In this document: positions 23,601 through 32,999 of the stretch, piece after piece
How positions within the stretch are numbered: position 1 is the first letter of the stretch
How the letters are laid out: every line of letters starts with the position of its first letter
NCBI GenBank assembly: GCA_946902875.1
Contig: OX336342.1
Location: 13,943,523 to 14,007,522 of the forward strand
Reading direction: 5' to 3'
Origin: Nematopogon swammerdamellus
Taxonomy: Eukaryota; Arthropoda; Insecta; Lepidoptera; Adelidae
DNA: 64,000 bases
Translations under genes and position numbers: made by a program
Notes under the pieces: model-generated
What the model saw: only the letters and a program-made list of their open reading frames with translations
Database searches by the model: none
What the model was told of the DNA's origin: nothing

Positions 23601-25250
23601 AACACTTATAAGCGGACATAAGTACATGACATCACACAGACGACAAACATAGAATTTTAAAATATGTAGAGAAATACCTACTCCGAAGGAAAATAGAACA
23701 CATTTTTCGAGCTGAGAATATTAGCAGTTACCCAAAGCAATGCCTTTTCCCATTCATGAAAAAAGTAGATATGTTGATGAATATTTTTATATTCCGCCGT
23801 TTACTATTCTTGAGTTGATTAAAAATTATATGAAATATTTCTCAGTCTTCAAACGTCGTATAACAGGCTAGACACCTAACAGTCCAAAAAATCTGGTGGT
23901 ATGGCATCTGAGCGTGGTTCGAGGAGAGGTGATTTGCCTCTGTCGACTGCACCATTGGTCTCTCGGCACAGCCACCCATGTTGGATTACATAAAAAAATT
24001 TACTAATCTAAAAAAAAATCGATGTACATTCACGTTTTAGTTTTTATTTTCTCTATTATATGTAAAATGTATGTAATTCCACATTTATATCTACGAGTAT
24101 GTTTTCTCTTTTCCAGGTATGCCATCTTGAACGAAGTGTGGCGTCTGGTGGACTCGGGCGTTGTTGACGTAAAGGACATCGACGTGGTGATGTCGGAAGG
24201 CCTGGGCATGCGCTACGCGTTCTTGGGCGCTCTTGAGACGGCTCATCTTAACGCTGAGGGCATGGCTAGCTACATTGAAAGGTACATTCTACTCTTAAGG
24301 TCGCCGCTTACTTTTACCCATACCGGATTGCATAAAAAACCGGCCAAGTGCGATATTGGATTCGCGCTATTTGTTTCTATAATCATGCCAAGTTTGTCGT
24401 TTGTACTCGTATGTATTACCGTTTTTATGATAGAGCAAAAACAAAAAAACATTGAAAAAACACATTTCTTGTATGGGGACCCCTTTAATTTTTTACCTTT
24501 TCTTTTCTTTATTATTGTTAATATATCCGCCATAATAATAACACATAACTACTCTGTTGAAATTACAACCGGCTACCACAGTCAAGTCAGTCAGCGTGTA
24601 TGCGTCCTCTACTGGACATACGCCTCTCCAATTTCCTCCAGGCCTTTTTTTATGGAAACTGACACGGTTGGCTACATCACCTACTACATCTGTGATGTCA
24701 GCCCATAACACCTAGGTGAACTCGAACGTTTCCCTTCGGTCGTGTCGGCTACACCGAACTGGACGGAAAAACTTTGACAAAACCTGCAAAGGTTTTCTCA
24801 AATTTCTCAGTGCTGTTACGTTGCATACAAGTTGACTTCATTTCGCCTACTGCACTTTCCTTCAACAGCAAGAGTAATTTAATAACAATTGTCATAGTTG
24901 TCTGTTTTTTTTTTCATTGCAAGCCCTACATATGGCGCCGACCCACCCATAAGGTGTCTTAACGACGCCCATGGACATTCAGTCATATGCGGGGTTGCGA
25001 ATCACATAAAACACCCACAGAACATTTAAATTCAACTCTGCGTTCGTCCTACAGGTACGGAGATACAATCAACAGTGTCAGCAACACCATGGGCCCCATC
25101 CCGAAGATGACACAAAGCAAGGCGGCGCCCAGCATCTGTGAGCAGCTGAACAAGATCACTCCCCTGGACAAGTTGCAGGAGAGGAGAGCGTGGCGCGACG
25201 CCTGCCTCACCAGACTCTCCATACTCAAGAAGGAAATGAAGAACAAGTAG
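14637..25250 (+). CDS. CRYL1: Lambda-crystallin / L-gulonate 3-dehydrogenase
   Basis: It is an NAD-dependent dehydrogenase of the 3-hydroxyacyl-CoA dehydrogenase fold; the mammalian homologue oxidises L-gulonate in the uronate cycle in the cytosol. Six exons (14637-14680, 20545-20732, 22693-22883, 23395-23570, 24117-24281, 25055-25250) have AG/GT borders and matching phases and give 319 codons plus stop, the same length as human CRYL1. The Rossmann motif VGIVGSGLIG lies at residues 10-19, SSSTS at 121-125, HPVNPP at 146-151, FVLNRIQ at 194-200, and EGLGMRYAF with HLNAEGM in exon 5. The Ser, His and Asn expected in the active site (about 123, 146 and 197) are present. No disruption is seen. 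Introns are full of SINEs and LINE tails. It is divergent from NMD3 and convergent with RpL24. Confidence 0.95.
14681..15744. other. CRYL1-like intron 1, first part
   Basis: AT-rich intron DNA with poly-A and poly-T runs. I recognise no gene, RNA or repeat with clear ends before the composite repeat at 15745. Confidence 0.4.
15745..16030 (+). mobile_element. Composite: LINE-like repeat joined to 5S-like SINE tail
   Basis: The first part (GTACCGTGTGGGGCCGGTAC to GGCGACTAAGGGATATG) is the start of the repeat at 11660-11995 in the opposite orientation. From about 15845 it becomes SINE body and tail (GGTCGGTCGAAACGGC, GTGTAGCCGGCACGACC, GATGTAGCCAACCGTGTCAG, poly A). The same join, in the same order, occurs at 27615-28085 with more SINE retained, so it may be one compound family. 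Confidence 0.65.
16661..16930. mobile_element. 270-bp MITE with TAAGGTCTTTCATTA ends
   Basis: The left end TAAGGTCTTTCATTA is mirrored by TAATGAAAGACCTTA at the right. Internal words are also inverted (ACGTTCCCATA against TATGGGAACGT). TA flanks both ends. It is non-coding and sits in CRYL1-like intron 1. Confidence 0.7.
16931..18558. other. CRYL1-like intron 1, middle part
   Basis: It starts with a CTAC microsatellite (about 16958-16978). The short repeat with GTCCTTGGGCGTCG and TGGGTGGCTCGGCG lies at 17030-17120. The rest is AT-rich with many TAGGTA words and no gene that I can recognise. Confidence 0.45.
18559..19400. mobile_element. MITE with repeated TTTCGGATA motif
   Basis: Ends are GGTAGAGGAAAGT at the left and ACTTTCCTCTACC at the right. 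The word ATTTCGGATA occurs at about 18578, 18797 and 18958, and its inverse core CCGAAATTAGG occurs near 18992 and 19353. There is no coding capacity. It lies in CRYL1-like intron 1. Confidence 0.65.
19618..19748 (-). mobile_element. 5S-like SINE head fragment
   Basis: Reverse copy containing ACCCTACCACCTAGTAAGG, CCAACGGTCGAGCGGTCACC, CATCCAAGTACTGACCGCGC and CCGAGGCTGACA. This is the 5S-like half of the SINE, better preserved than in most copies. Confidence 0.75.
19850..19975 (+). repeat. LINE-type 3' tail variant
   Basis: It shares CTGAGCGTGGTTTCGC and CCCTCGGCACAGCCACCC with the tail at 2379-2472, but the middle is different. It ends in poly(A). Probably a related LINE family. Confidence 0.6.
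20776..20920 (+). repeat. LINE 3' end fragment
   Basis: It begins in the last codons of the LINE (AGCAACAGTCCGCAAGTCTG), passes CTGAGCGTGGTTTCGCGAGG and ends in poly(A). It lies 43 bases after the donor of CRYL1-like exon 2. Confidence 0.75.
21215..21520 (+). mobile_element. tRNA-SINE copy without head
   Basis: It contains TTTTACGTGTATACC, CTCGGCTGTGTTCTCCTC, GTGATAATTGGCTGGTCGG and ACCCATACCGGATTAC, matching the body and tail of the SINE at 5048-5475. The tRNA-like head is absent. Confidence 0.75.
21521..22692. other. CRYL1-like intron 2 remainder
   Basis: AT-rich intron with TAGGTA-rich patches. At 22440-22470 is the word AGCAGTCGGGTTTTAAC, also seen inverted at 9300-9430. I recognise nothing with clear ends. 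Confidence 0.4.
23846..24005 (+). repeat. LINE 3' end fragment
   Basis: It starts with CTTCAAACGTCGTATAACAG, the last LINE codons, and passes CTCTGTCGACTGCACC and CTCGGCACAGCCACCCATG to poly(A). It lies in the CRYL1-like intron between exons 4 and 5. Confidence 0.75.
24305..24640 (+). repeat. SINE tail plus common repeat plus RTE-like tail
   Basis: Three pieces follow each other: ACCCATACCGGATTGC with poly(A) (tRNA-SINE tail), ACCGGCCAAGTGCG to ACAACCGGCTACCAC (common lepidopteran repeat), and GTCAGTCAGCGTGTATGCG with ACTGGACATACGCCTCTCC. The last is the reversed 3' end of the RTE-like element at 33000-33660. Confidence 0.6.
24646..24772 (-). mobile_element. 5S-like SINE tail fragment
   Basis: Reverse copy: TTATGGAAACTGACACGG, CACCTACTACATCTGTG, GATGTCAGCCCATAACACC, ACTGGACGGAAAA. 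The head is missing. It lies in CRYL1-like intron 5. Confidence 0.75.
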
Positions 25251-25324
25251 ACTTATCAAAACAATTGTACAGTTAATATTAAAAAAAACGCATCCTGTTC
25301 TTTTGTATTTTTCTCTATGGACAT

Positions 25325-25640
25325 ACATATTATCACGCTATATCCCAACAATCGTAGTAAGCAGAGTAATAGGTGTTGTGCTGCTAGAACTCATGTATAC
25401 ATACCACAAACTGTATCCCAACAATTTGGTAAGCAGAGTAATCGCTCGTGCTGCAAGAACTCCGGTAAATTGCAGCACAACACTGACCACTGTGTTCAGC
25501 AAAGTATTAGGACAAGATAACTATCAAGCAGAAGTAAGCATGTAACCCACCTGCTGCATGACTCGGTGGAACGACTGTGTCAAAATGACAGGTGGCTATT
25601 CTGTCGCCCTATAGCCGGTATCTCGTCCTTAGTCAGGTAT
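25325..25640 (-). mobile_element. Degenerate LINE-like 3' end
   Basis: A diverged, partly duplicated copy of the repeat at 11660-11995: GTAAGCAGAGTAATAGG appears twice, then AACACTGACCACTGTG and CACCTGCTGCATGACTCGG. It follows the CRYL1-like stop codon by about 75 bases and may overlap the 3' UTR. Confidence 0.6.
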
Positions 25641-25674
25641 GTTACACCACAACACCGACCACCTGTTAAGCAAA

Positions 25675-25935
25675 GTATTGAGAGGAAGGTGTGGAACTAA
25701 GCTTGCGATGGCTTCACCGAACATATCCGGGCCCATCGGCAGTAGAGGAGGGTGTTAATCTAGGTCGGTCGGGACTAGCGAGTGGCCACTCTAAATTTCC
25801 CGCGCATGCTTCACGTTTCGGCTCGCTTCAAGCCCTCGTCAGCTAGTCTGCGTTGACTAGGACGCAGGGAAACACCAGTCCCGCTCTGGATCTACCTCTC
25901 TCTACCTATCCATATTCTGTAGATGCTTCCAGTTG
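25675..25935 (-). mobile_element. 3' end of R2-like retrotransposon
   Basis: Reverse copy of 48250-48501: the last coding residues (IWIGREREVE region), the stop, then TTGAAGCGAGCCGAAACG, GGCCACTCGCTAGTCCCG and GATGGGCCCGGATATGTTCG. It ends at CCACACCTTC, as in the large copy. It is 5'-truncated and dead. Confidence 0.85.
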
Positions 25936-26485
25936 TAGGATATTTTGTAAGTATTACAACCAAACCGAATTTGCTGGTGTTCATAAATATTTTTTTTTTC
26001 GAAAAGTTTATTTCTGTCCTTGCGTAACAAATCTCTCCCACGAAAAGGTCGCCGCATTTTACGAAGGCAGTTCTCGCGCGGTGCAGGCATACGAAAGGAT
26101 ATACTAGCAGCCTTAAGCTGATGCTTGTACTTTGTATGTAGAGTGCAATTGGTATTCACTTTTATTTTTATAATTTGTTTTTTTCACTTGTATGGAATAT
26201 GGCGAGTTTGGATTGTGTAGTGTAGGGAGTCTCGATGTGAGCATTGGGCATAGCTGGAACCGCACAACCAGTGCGGAGGGAGTGAGAAGCGTGCCACTCA
26301 ATATGTTTCCTGGCGTCGGCGGCGCACACCTGATGTGTGTATTTTCAAAGATCATACAAGTTCTAAAATTGCCACCTAATTCTCTAATTCCCTAATGATC
26401 TACCATCTAATTACCATCTAGCAATATAATTTAGGAATTTATGAATTAGAATTTAACAATGAAAGAGGAGTCTGCCAGCAGAACT
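25936..26485. other. Spacer between CRYL1-like gene and RpL24
   Basis: The two genes converge here. I see no exon and no clear repeat, only AT-rich DNA and a moderately GC-rich patch at 26190-26345. Confidence 0.4.
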
Positions 26486-26491
26486 TTTATT
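26486..26491 (-). terminator. AATAAA polyadenylation signal of RpL24
   Basis: TTTATT on the plus strand reads AATAAA on the minus strand, 38 bases after the RpL24 stop codon, a normal distance for a short ribosomal-protein 3' UTR. Confidence 0.65.
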
Positions 26492-26529
26492 TAACAGCCA
26501 GGCACTTTTTATTTTTTTAGAAGTCTAAT

Positions 26530-29500
26530 TTATCGCTTGCCACCTACACGAGGTGCAGCCTTTTGGCTCACTTTCGCGGCCTTAGCCTTGGGTTGAGACT
26601 TGGCCTTGGCGGGAGCGGTCGCCTTCTTGGCAGCTTTGGTGGACTTCTTCTGTTCCTTAGCGGCCCTGTAAAGAGAGACAAATTAAATAAATTATACCGC
26701 TTTGACCGTAAGTCTGGAAAAAATGAGTGTAGAAGAAACATGAGAGGAGTCTTAGGTAGGACTGTGGCACGTAACTATTTATTAGCGGCCCTCACATGTA
26801 CACTTCTGAGCGTGTGTCGAGCTACGCACCATTCCGTCGCGCGCGCGAACAGTGCGTGTAAATACAATAAACTCTGAACCGTCAACTCGGCGCGCATGCA
26901 TGACCAACGGTTTGGAGCCCGCATCGTACGAAGTTTACGTTTGGAGGCAACGGACATAGAGCGCGCATTGGATGGTGTTTTGAGAGTGGAAACTGTGCAA
27001 TGAAAATATTTTTTCTTAATATAATTAATTTAGCATAAACAAATTTGGCATTTTTGGCTAGGAAAGTTGGAAAGGTAAGGGTGTGGCTTTATACTGGTGA
27101 ACCGAGGTCTCAATCGCTGGTAAGGTTAATGTGTGGGCTGAGTTAAAAGACGAAATTTAGTGAAATAATTTTTTGCCAGAGATGCGTAATTTTTTGCCAG
27201 AGACACGTAGGTACCTAGTTTCCGAAAAAAAAGAATCAGATTTTCCACGCAAAATAAATAAATAAATTTTTCATAAAAAAAATTTTTTTAAACACCAAAA
27301 CATTGATTTTCAATCCAAATGTATGCAAAAACTACATGGACTGCCTCAACATTAGGATCTATACTCCGTATCTTCTATATACAGGTTGTTCGGCACATCG
27401 ACCGACAAATTTTTTTTGTAGGTAAGTTGGGTCATTTGCAACGTTTTGACCCATGATACCTTTTGTCAGATGTCAAGTGGTATTGAGATACGATTTTTTT
27501 TTCTTTATTTTTGAAAATGACCAAAATCCCAGCTTTAAACACATGTAACTTTTTTGTTTATGATTGTATCAGCACAAAATAAAATTTATTTGATTTTACA
27601 ATGTATCCTTTTTTGTACCGTGTGGGGTCGGTACTTAAAAAGAATAGCCCCACTGCATCTCCCCCCGTCGCATGTCGTAAAAGTCGACTAAGGGATAAGG
27701 AAATTCGTCAGCCTCGGTAGCTCAGTGGCGCGGTCAGTCGACTGTTGTTAAGCAACGCTGAGCGCGGTCAGTATTTGGATGGGTGACCGCTCGACCGTTG
27801 GAGACTGACCGTGGTTCGGATTCCACGTTAAATTGTAGGTCCCTTCCCTTCTTACCTTACTAGGTGGTAGGGTTTATCCCGGCCGGGTTGATACCACCGC
27901 ACTGAACGAAACGTCGGTCGAAACGTCTATGTAAATAGTTTGTGTTTTCCGTCCAGTTCAGTGTAGCCGGCGCGAAATGAAGGGAAGCACTGTCATGGCA
28001 CCTAGTTCACCCAGTGTTATAGGCTGATATCACGGATTTTGTAGGTGATGTAGCCAACCGTGTCAGTATCCATAAAAAAAAAAAATCCTTGTTTTAGAAA
28101 AAATATTATTTTATTAAGTTAATACCATGAAAAGGTCTTATGACCTGATTAAGTCCCGAGAACGAGTAAAAATATGACAGAATCTTAATTTCTTAATTCA
28201 TTAAAAAAACTGACCGCAATTGATAACTTCATTTTCTTTTAAAAAGTTCGCTAGGTTACACCCTTTCCAACGGTATACAACATGTCATACAAATAATTTC
28301 ACTATGTGGTCTCATCCAAAGTAAGTAAGTATACAGTAGAACATAAATATGTGTATGTTCGTACATTACAAAGTTTTTTACTCATAGAGGTCAACTTTAT
28401 CCGAAAAAATCTATTATTCAAACACCCATTTGTATTAGTACCTAATTAGTTTGTATAATGGACGCTCTACTGTAATAGATTACTATTATACTGACTTGAT
28501 GGCCTGCTCGCGCTGCGCCTTGCGGACCTCTGGCTTCATGTTGCGCTTGGCCATGATGTCGGAGAGCGATGCGCCGACAATTGCGCGCTGGTGCTTCTGC
28601 GTGCGGCGCGTGCGTTTCTTCGTCTGCTCCTCCTCCTGGCCCTTCTTGAACTTGCGTCTGCAACAATAGTGCTACTTGTTACATTTGTTTAACTAAAAAT
28701 AAATGTTTTGGTATGCAACAGTAGAGGGAGTTGTAATATTTTGAGTAAATGAATTGATATTATAATGAAAATTAAATAAAAATACATATTTTCTAGTGTT
28801 TAATATAGATTTATGAAAAGAGAGAGTTATTATTGAATTGAGGGTTTAATAAAAAGAAAAAAAAAAGTTGTGAATAGTTTTTTGAAAACATGTCAAAAAC
28901 TATACAGAAATTTTATAAAAATGTCTACAGGTAAGGAATAGACAGGAAATGGGTGTCCAAAAGTTGTGAGCACACTCCGTACATCAATTTTTTGCAACTG
29001 GCAGCAAGTCGCTGTGACAGAATTTGTGAATAATTCGTTACATCAAGTAAGACTCCTTTATTTGAAAACATATTACATATAAATAAATAACATGTGTCAA
29101 TGCTAAAACTAACTAAATTAAAATTACCTAAACTTAAATAAACAACATAAAAACTAAAACTACCTAAATTAGAATTCGTTACATCTATTAATCCAATTCA
29201 TTTAGAAGTGCTCATCCATAAAAATCTAGTGCAAAATATGATTTTTTTTTTGCATAAATGACGGTTTCAGTGCAAAAAAAAAAAAATAACCAGCAACAAT
29301 CAAACGAGCTCAAAAGAGCTGAGCTGAAGCGACACACCACCCGTGGACCTTTATAAGTGTATAATGATTAGCAGATAATTAAGGCTTAAGTGAATAATAA
29401 GAGGACTATGTCGACCAATGATTTTTTTTACAGGGGCCTTATTCCGAATGCTAACGCCTAATCGATCTCGCTTAGGCGAGAGCGAAAATCGCTTAGCTCC

Positions 29501-32128
29501 TCTTTCGTATGAAAAGAACGCCACTATGACGTATCGTCGATCGCCGAGAGAGCGAGAGTCGATACCGACTCGGCGGCAGCCAAGACCCTCCCGCCAGACG
29601 TCTCTCGTCACGGACGATATCTCGACACTCTCATGTCGTTGCGTATTAGTTTGCGTGCGTACGAAATACGAATTGTCATACAAAAGAGGAGCTAAGCGAT
29701 ATTCGCTCTCGCCTAAGCGAGATCGATTAGGCGTTAGCATTCGGAATAAGCCCCCTGGTCAGTTAACCAAAGCTGGCGCGTGCACAGTACTCACACCAAT
29801 GCAATTGTGCAAATGCGAGTGAGACAGATCGGGGCATACGCATCACGAAAACCCGATCTGTCTCACTCGCACTTGCACAATTGCATTGGTGTGAGTACTG
29901 TGCACGCGCCAGCTTTGGTTAACAGACCTGTACCTCAATCATTTAGCAAGGGTTGGGAAAAATTTATTCCAACGCAACGTAACTACGGGTGTAATTGGCC
30001 TAGGCTAGCGCAATTCTACTGTGTGTTTAGAATGAATAAGAATATTCACAGATACACAATCTCAGTTCGTTTCGGTAACTCAAAAGTAACAATAAATCAA
30101 CAAAAGACGCAAGATTATTGTATTTCACCAAACACTTGTTGTTGGGGTACAATGGCCAAAAGGCATACCTGTAGAGGACGGTCCAGGTGACCTTGCGAGG
30201 ATTCCTCCTCATCAGGTGGGCGGCCTCACATTTCGAGTTCAGGAATGTGAAGGACTGAAATGAAATGTTTACATGTGTTAACTAATAGTACAGGTCAGTT
30301 AACTAAAGCTACAGGTCAGTTAACTAAAGCTGGCGCATGCAATACACATTTATACATTCCCAGCCCCCATGACTACATACATACATACATACCACACGCC
30401 GTATCCCGACAATCGGGGTAAGCAGAGTAATCGGTGTTGTGCTGCAAGTACTCTCATAAATTACAGCACAACGCCGACCACCACGTTTAGCAAAGTATTC
30501 CGACAAAATAACTATCAGGAAGCAAGTAAGGCACGAAGGCCCACCTGCTGCATGACTCGGTGGAAGTACCGTGCCAAGGTGAGAGGTGGCTAGCCTGTCG
30601 CCCTTATGCACGGAATCTTGTCCTTATCCCTTAGTCGCCTTTTACGACATGCATGGGGAGAGATACAGTGGGGCTATTCTTCTTAAGTACCAGCCCCACA
30701 CGGTACCATAACTTGATATTAATAATGTGTATGCTGATACCCCTACGTGTTATCACTCCTCCCGCGCCACATCTCCCTATCTTCCACCTCTCTTCGTGTG
30801 TTCGTATAGGAACCCAGCCCCTCTTTAGTTTCGAAACTAACCCCAACAAGTTTCAGACTGGAGGCAAATATTTGTATCAGCCTTATTGGAAACAGAAAGC
30901 AAGATTACCATTGTGGTGGGTGCTTACTGCTTTACTTTTACAAATTCCCATCAATTTGGGGCACTGACTAGCACATCTTACTTCTGAAAGCGATTATGTA
31001 AAACAGAAAAATTTTAATAGCTTCATTTGAATATATTTTTTCATGCAAAATGAAAAAAAAAATTTTTTTAAGGCACCAAAACATTGATTTTGAATATAAA
31101 TGTATGTAAAAACAAGGGAAGTGGTATGAGTGAATGTTTTGGTGGTTAAAAAAAAAAAATAACCAGCGTTAATTTTATAGAAGATGCGACGCATCTTCTA
31201 TATAAATTAACCCTAACCTAATGTTGAGGCGGCGCATGCAGTTTTTGCATAAATTCCTATTCAAAATATATGTTTTAGTGCATTTAAAAAAAAAAAAAAA
31301 ATATCTCCAAAACCACACATTTCCGGCAAACAATTCATTCACTATAATTCATCTTTTAACTCGGCCTACACAATACACTTACTAGCAATTTGCTAGCAAG
31401 GATGGCCTCTACTAATCCACGCCCAAAACTTTTTTATTTAAGTTGAGCATTCGCACTTGCAAATCTTCAAAACGTCTGCTTACTGCCGACACCAGGCCAT
31501 CCAAGATACCTATATTTTATTAGCAAGGTGCTTCCCATAAAAAAAAGGAAATCAAAATTAGTACCTACTTACTTTTTGTGTAAGAAGTTACCGGATTCTT
31601 TTACTTTTACAATTTAGTAGAGTCGAGTAGGCTGAACATAATATGCGCGATTACTGTGTCAGTCAGTGTGTACGCGTTCACTGCTGGACATCCGCCTCTC
31701 CAATTTTCCTCCAGTCCTCCCAGCTTTTTAGCGGTACGGAGCCACTGCTCTCCGACGACTTTTCAACCAAACCATATCAAACATCAACTCTCTCAACAAA
31801 AAACATCAACTCTACAAATTTACCTACAACCTAACCTAAATACTTGCGTTTCGGCTGTTAAGTCTAAGAAGATCCTGAATTAATTAGGGCGTTCAGGTAT
31901 GCTGCTGAATACTCACCTTACCGTCCACCTTGACCATGGTCTTCCCATGGCCAGGGTAGATCTTGTAGCCACTGTACGCACAAAGACCGATCCTGAAATA
32001 TCAAGCACATAATTATTATCACTGAACACAGGTGCGAGTGGCTAGGACGATTAGTTAGTGCACGAAGGATCGCCCAGATATGCTAAGATTTATTCACAAA
32101 ATAAATAATTTCATCAAACGTACTTCAT
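26530..32128 (-). CDS. RpL24: 60S ribosomal protein L24
   Basis: This is a structural protein of the large cytosolic ribosomal subunit. The minus-strand exons are 32128-32124 (ATGAA only), 31992-31917, 30254-30169, 28657-28496 and 26665-26530, with AG/GT borders and consistent phases, giving 154 aa (human 157). Diagnostic stretches are [61 protein letters not shown] and [17 protein letters not shown], then a basic Lys/Ala tail ending in PRVGGKR. The first exon carries only the start codon and two bases of Lys-2, common for ribosomal-protein genes. No disruption is seen. It is divergent from MIX23 and convergent with the CRYL1-like gene. Introns host several MITEs and SINEs. A pyrimidine tract lies just upstream. 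Confidence 0.96.
26770..27614. other. RpL24 intron 4, GC-rich patch and spacer
   Basis: At 26770-26960 is a GC-richer patch with CGCGCGCGAAC and an AATAAACTC word that might be an LTR or MITE remnant, but I find no matching second copy. At 27230-27340 are pieces of the TTAAAAA/AACC family (ACACCAAAACATTGATTTTC, also near 31076). The rest is AT-rich. Confidence 0.4.
27615..27706 (+). repeat. Start of LINE-like repeat fused to SINE
   Basis: It reads from GTACCGTGTGGGGTCGG to CGACTAAGGGATAAGG, the inverse of one end of the repeat at 11660-11995. It joins directly to the full SINE at 27707, the same arrangement as at 15745. Confidence 0.65.
27707..28085 (+). mobile_element. Full-length SINE with 5S-rRNA-like head
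   Basis: This is the best copy of the family. The head at 27747-27792 (AAGCAACGCTGAGCGCGG, then CAGTATTTGGATGGGTGACC) closely resembles the 3' half of animal 5S rRNA, including its internal promoter C-box region. A B-box-like GGTTCGGATTCC follows at 27823-27834. The body holds GGTCGGTCGAAACG, CGTCCAGTTCAGTGTAGCC and GTGATGTAGCCAACCGTGTC, and the end is poly(A). It is inserted in RpL24 intron 4. Calling it a SINE3-type element is inference from this resemblance. Confidence 0.85.
28680..29430. other. RpL24 intron 3, AT-rich part
   Basis: This is AT-rich intron sequence. At 29040-29170 is a run of AAATTA/ACCTAAA words resembling the AT-rich flank at 16370-16430. I recognise no snoRNA C/D or H/ACA signature with confidence. 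Confidence 0.4.
29431..29757. mobile_element. MITE with about 75-bp inverted ends
   Basis: The left end (CAGGGGCCTTATTCCGAATG, then CTAACGCCTAATCGATCTCG) is mirrored almost exactly at the right end up to GGAATAAGCCCCCTG. The arms continue through GCTTAGCTCCTCTTT. The middle is unique. No clear target duplication is seen, because the right end abuts the next element. It lies in RpL24 intron 3. Confidence 0.8.
29757..29928. mobile_element. Near-perfect palindromic MITE
   Basis: The arms are about 75 bp: GGTCAGTTAACCAAAGCTGG at the left and CCAGCTTTGGTTAACAGACC at the right, with only a few mismatches across the whole length. A loop of about 17 bases lies around GCATACGCATCACGAAAA. Fragments of the same family are at 30293-30345 and 55860-56155. 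As RNA it would form a long hairpin. Confidence 0.85.
30375..30712 (-). mobile_element. LINE-like 3' end with ATGT tail
   Basis: A well-preserved copy of the repeat at 11660-11995, with CCCGACAATCGGGGTAAGC at one end, CCACCTGCTGCATGACTCGG in the middle and AGTACCAGCCCCACACGG at the other. The ATAC tail is at 30373-30393. It lies in RpL24 intron 2. Confidence 0.8.
30990..31290. repeat. Copy of the TTAAAAA/AACC repeat family
   Basis: It contains GTTTTGGTGGTTAAAAA, ATAACCAGCGTTAATTT, the palindrome GAAGATGCGACGCATCTTC near 31180-31199, TTAACCCTAACCTAATG and TTGAGGCGGCGCATGCAG. Non-coding. Confidence 0.65.
31645..31735 (-). repeat. RTE-like element 3' tail
   Basis: GTCAGTCAGTGTGTACGCG, ACTGCTGGACATCCGCCTC and CCAATTTTCCTCCAG are the inverse of the 3' end of the RTE-like element at 33000-33660. 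Confidence 0.6.
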
Positions 32129-32144
32129 TTTGACAGCTCAAATT

Positions 32145-32161
32145 GAAAGAAGGAAAAAAAA
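32145..32161 (-). promoter_or_regulatory. TOP-like pyrimidine tract of RpL24
   Basis: On the minus strand a pyrimidine-only run (T-rich, then CCTTCTTTC) ends 17 bases before the ATG. Ribosomal-protein mRNAs normally start inside such a tract, which confers growth-dependent translation. The position fits, but the start site is inferred. Confidence 0.55.
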
Positions 32162-32654
32162 CCAACAAATGCGAGTGAAACGTGCAAAGAGTAAACTAAA
32201 CACACTGACTGAACTGAACTGACAGCACAGCATCAGTGTTGCCATGTCAGGAGATATTCTCCTAGATGCAGGAGAATTTCAGTGGTGTTAGGAGTTTTTG
32301 CCAGTCAGGAGAGTAGGAGAAACTTTAGGAGAAAGAAATCATTACAGGAGAAGATTTAGTAGTGAGAAACTTATGTAATAAAATAATGTAATAAAAACTA
32401 CTACCTACTAGTAGTCTGTCAATCAACAAACCAACTTCTCAAATCACACAATATACGATAGGATTTTTCTTTGGATAAGAGCCAGGTTCATCCAAACCGA
32501 ACGAACACTTTGTTATGATATCAATCAATGTTATTTACATTGTTTACATTGTATTCTTTGTAATAATCACTAACGAGACGAGGTGAATGAGTGTGAGAAC
32601 GAAGTTATTTTTGGCGATAGTGAATAATATAGCTATGAATGTTATGTGCTATAG

Positions 32655-32905
32655 TCTGTTTATTGGCTTCCGTACCGTACAGGTACGGGAGCCTATTACT
32701 AAGCCTACGTCCACAGTCTGTCCGCCAGTCGTGCAAATATTAAGGGCTATATCTTTTGTACCCCGTAATATTTAGCTGGTTGAAATTTTCACAGAATATG
32801 TGTTATTTTATTGGCGGACATTCTATAAAATAATCAGAAAAAAAATTAAAAACATGTTTCTTGTATGGTTCCCCATACAAGAAACATGTTTTTTCAAAGT
32901 TGTTT
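32655..32905 (-). repeat. Common lepidopteran repeat
   Basis: Reverse copy: TTCCGTACCGTACAGG, CTATTACTAAGCCTACG, GTCTGTCCGCCAG, GTTGAAATTTTCACAG. At the end is a small hairpin (AAACATGTTTCTTGTATGG against CCATACAAGAAACATG) at 32851-32891. Confidence 0.65.
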
Positions 32906-32999
32906 TGTTTGTTTGTACTCAACGTAAAAACGTACATGTGCCAAATTTGGTCTGATTAATAGTGCAAACTCTGAAGTAAAATCACATAATAAAACAGGT

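Noticed and set aside
24022..24708. A 228-residue open frame around CRYL1 exon 5
   Set aside because: Only 24117-24281 is coding. The extension on both sides is intron and repeat sequence that happens to stay open.
27740..27800. A 5S rRNA gene
   Set aside because: Only about the 3' half resembles 5S rRNA. It is followed by SINE body and poly(A) and repeated elsewhere, so it is a retroposon.
29418..29822. Long opposing frames across the MITE
   Set aside because: The same peptides appear on both strands because the element is an inverted repeat. There is no domain and no start context.
31993..32123. A box C/D snoRNA in RpL24 intron 1
   Set aside because: A TTGATGA word occurs near the donor on the minus strand, but no matching CTGA box at the right distance and no terminal stem could be found.
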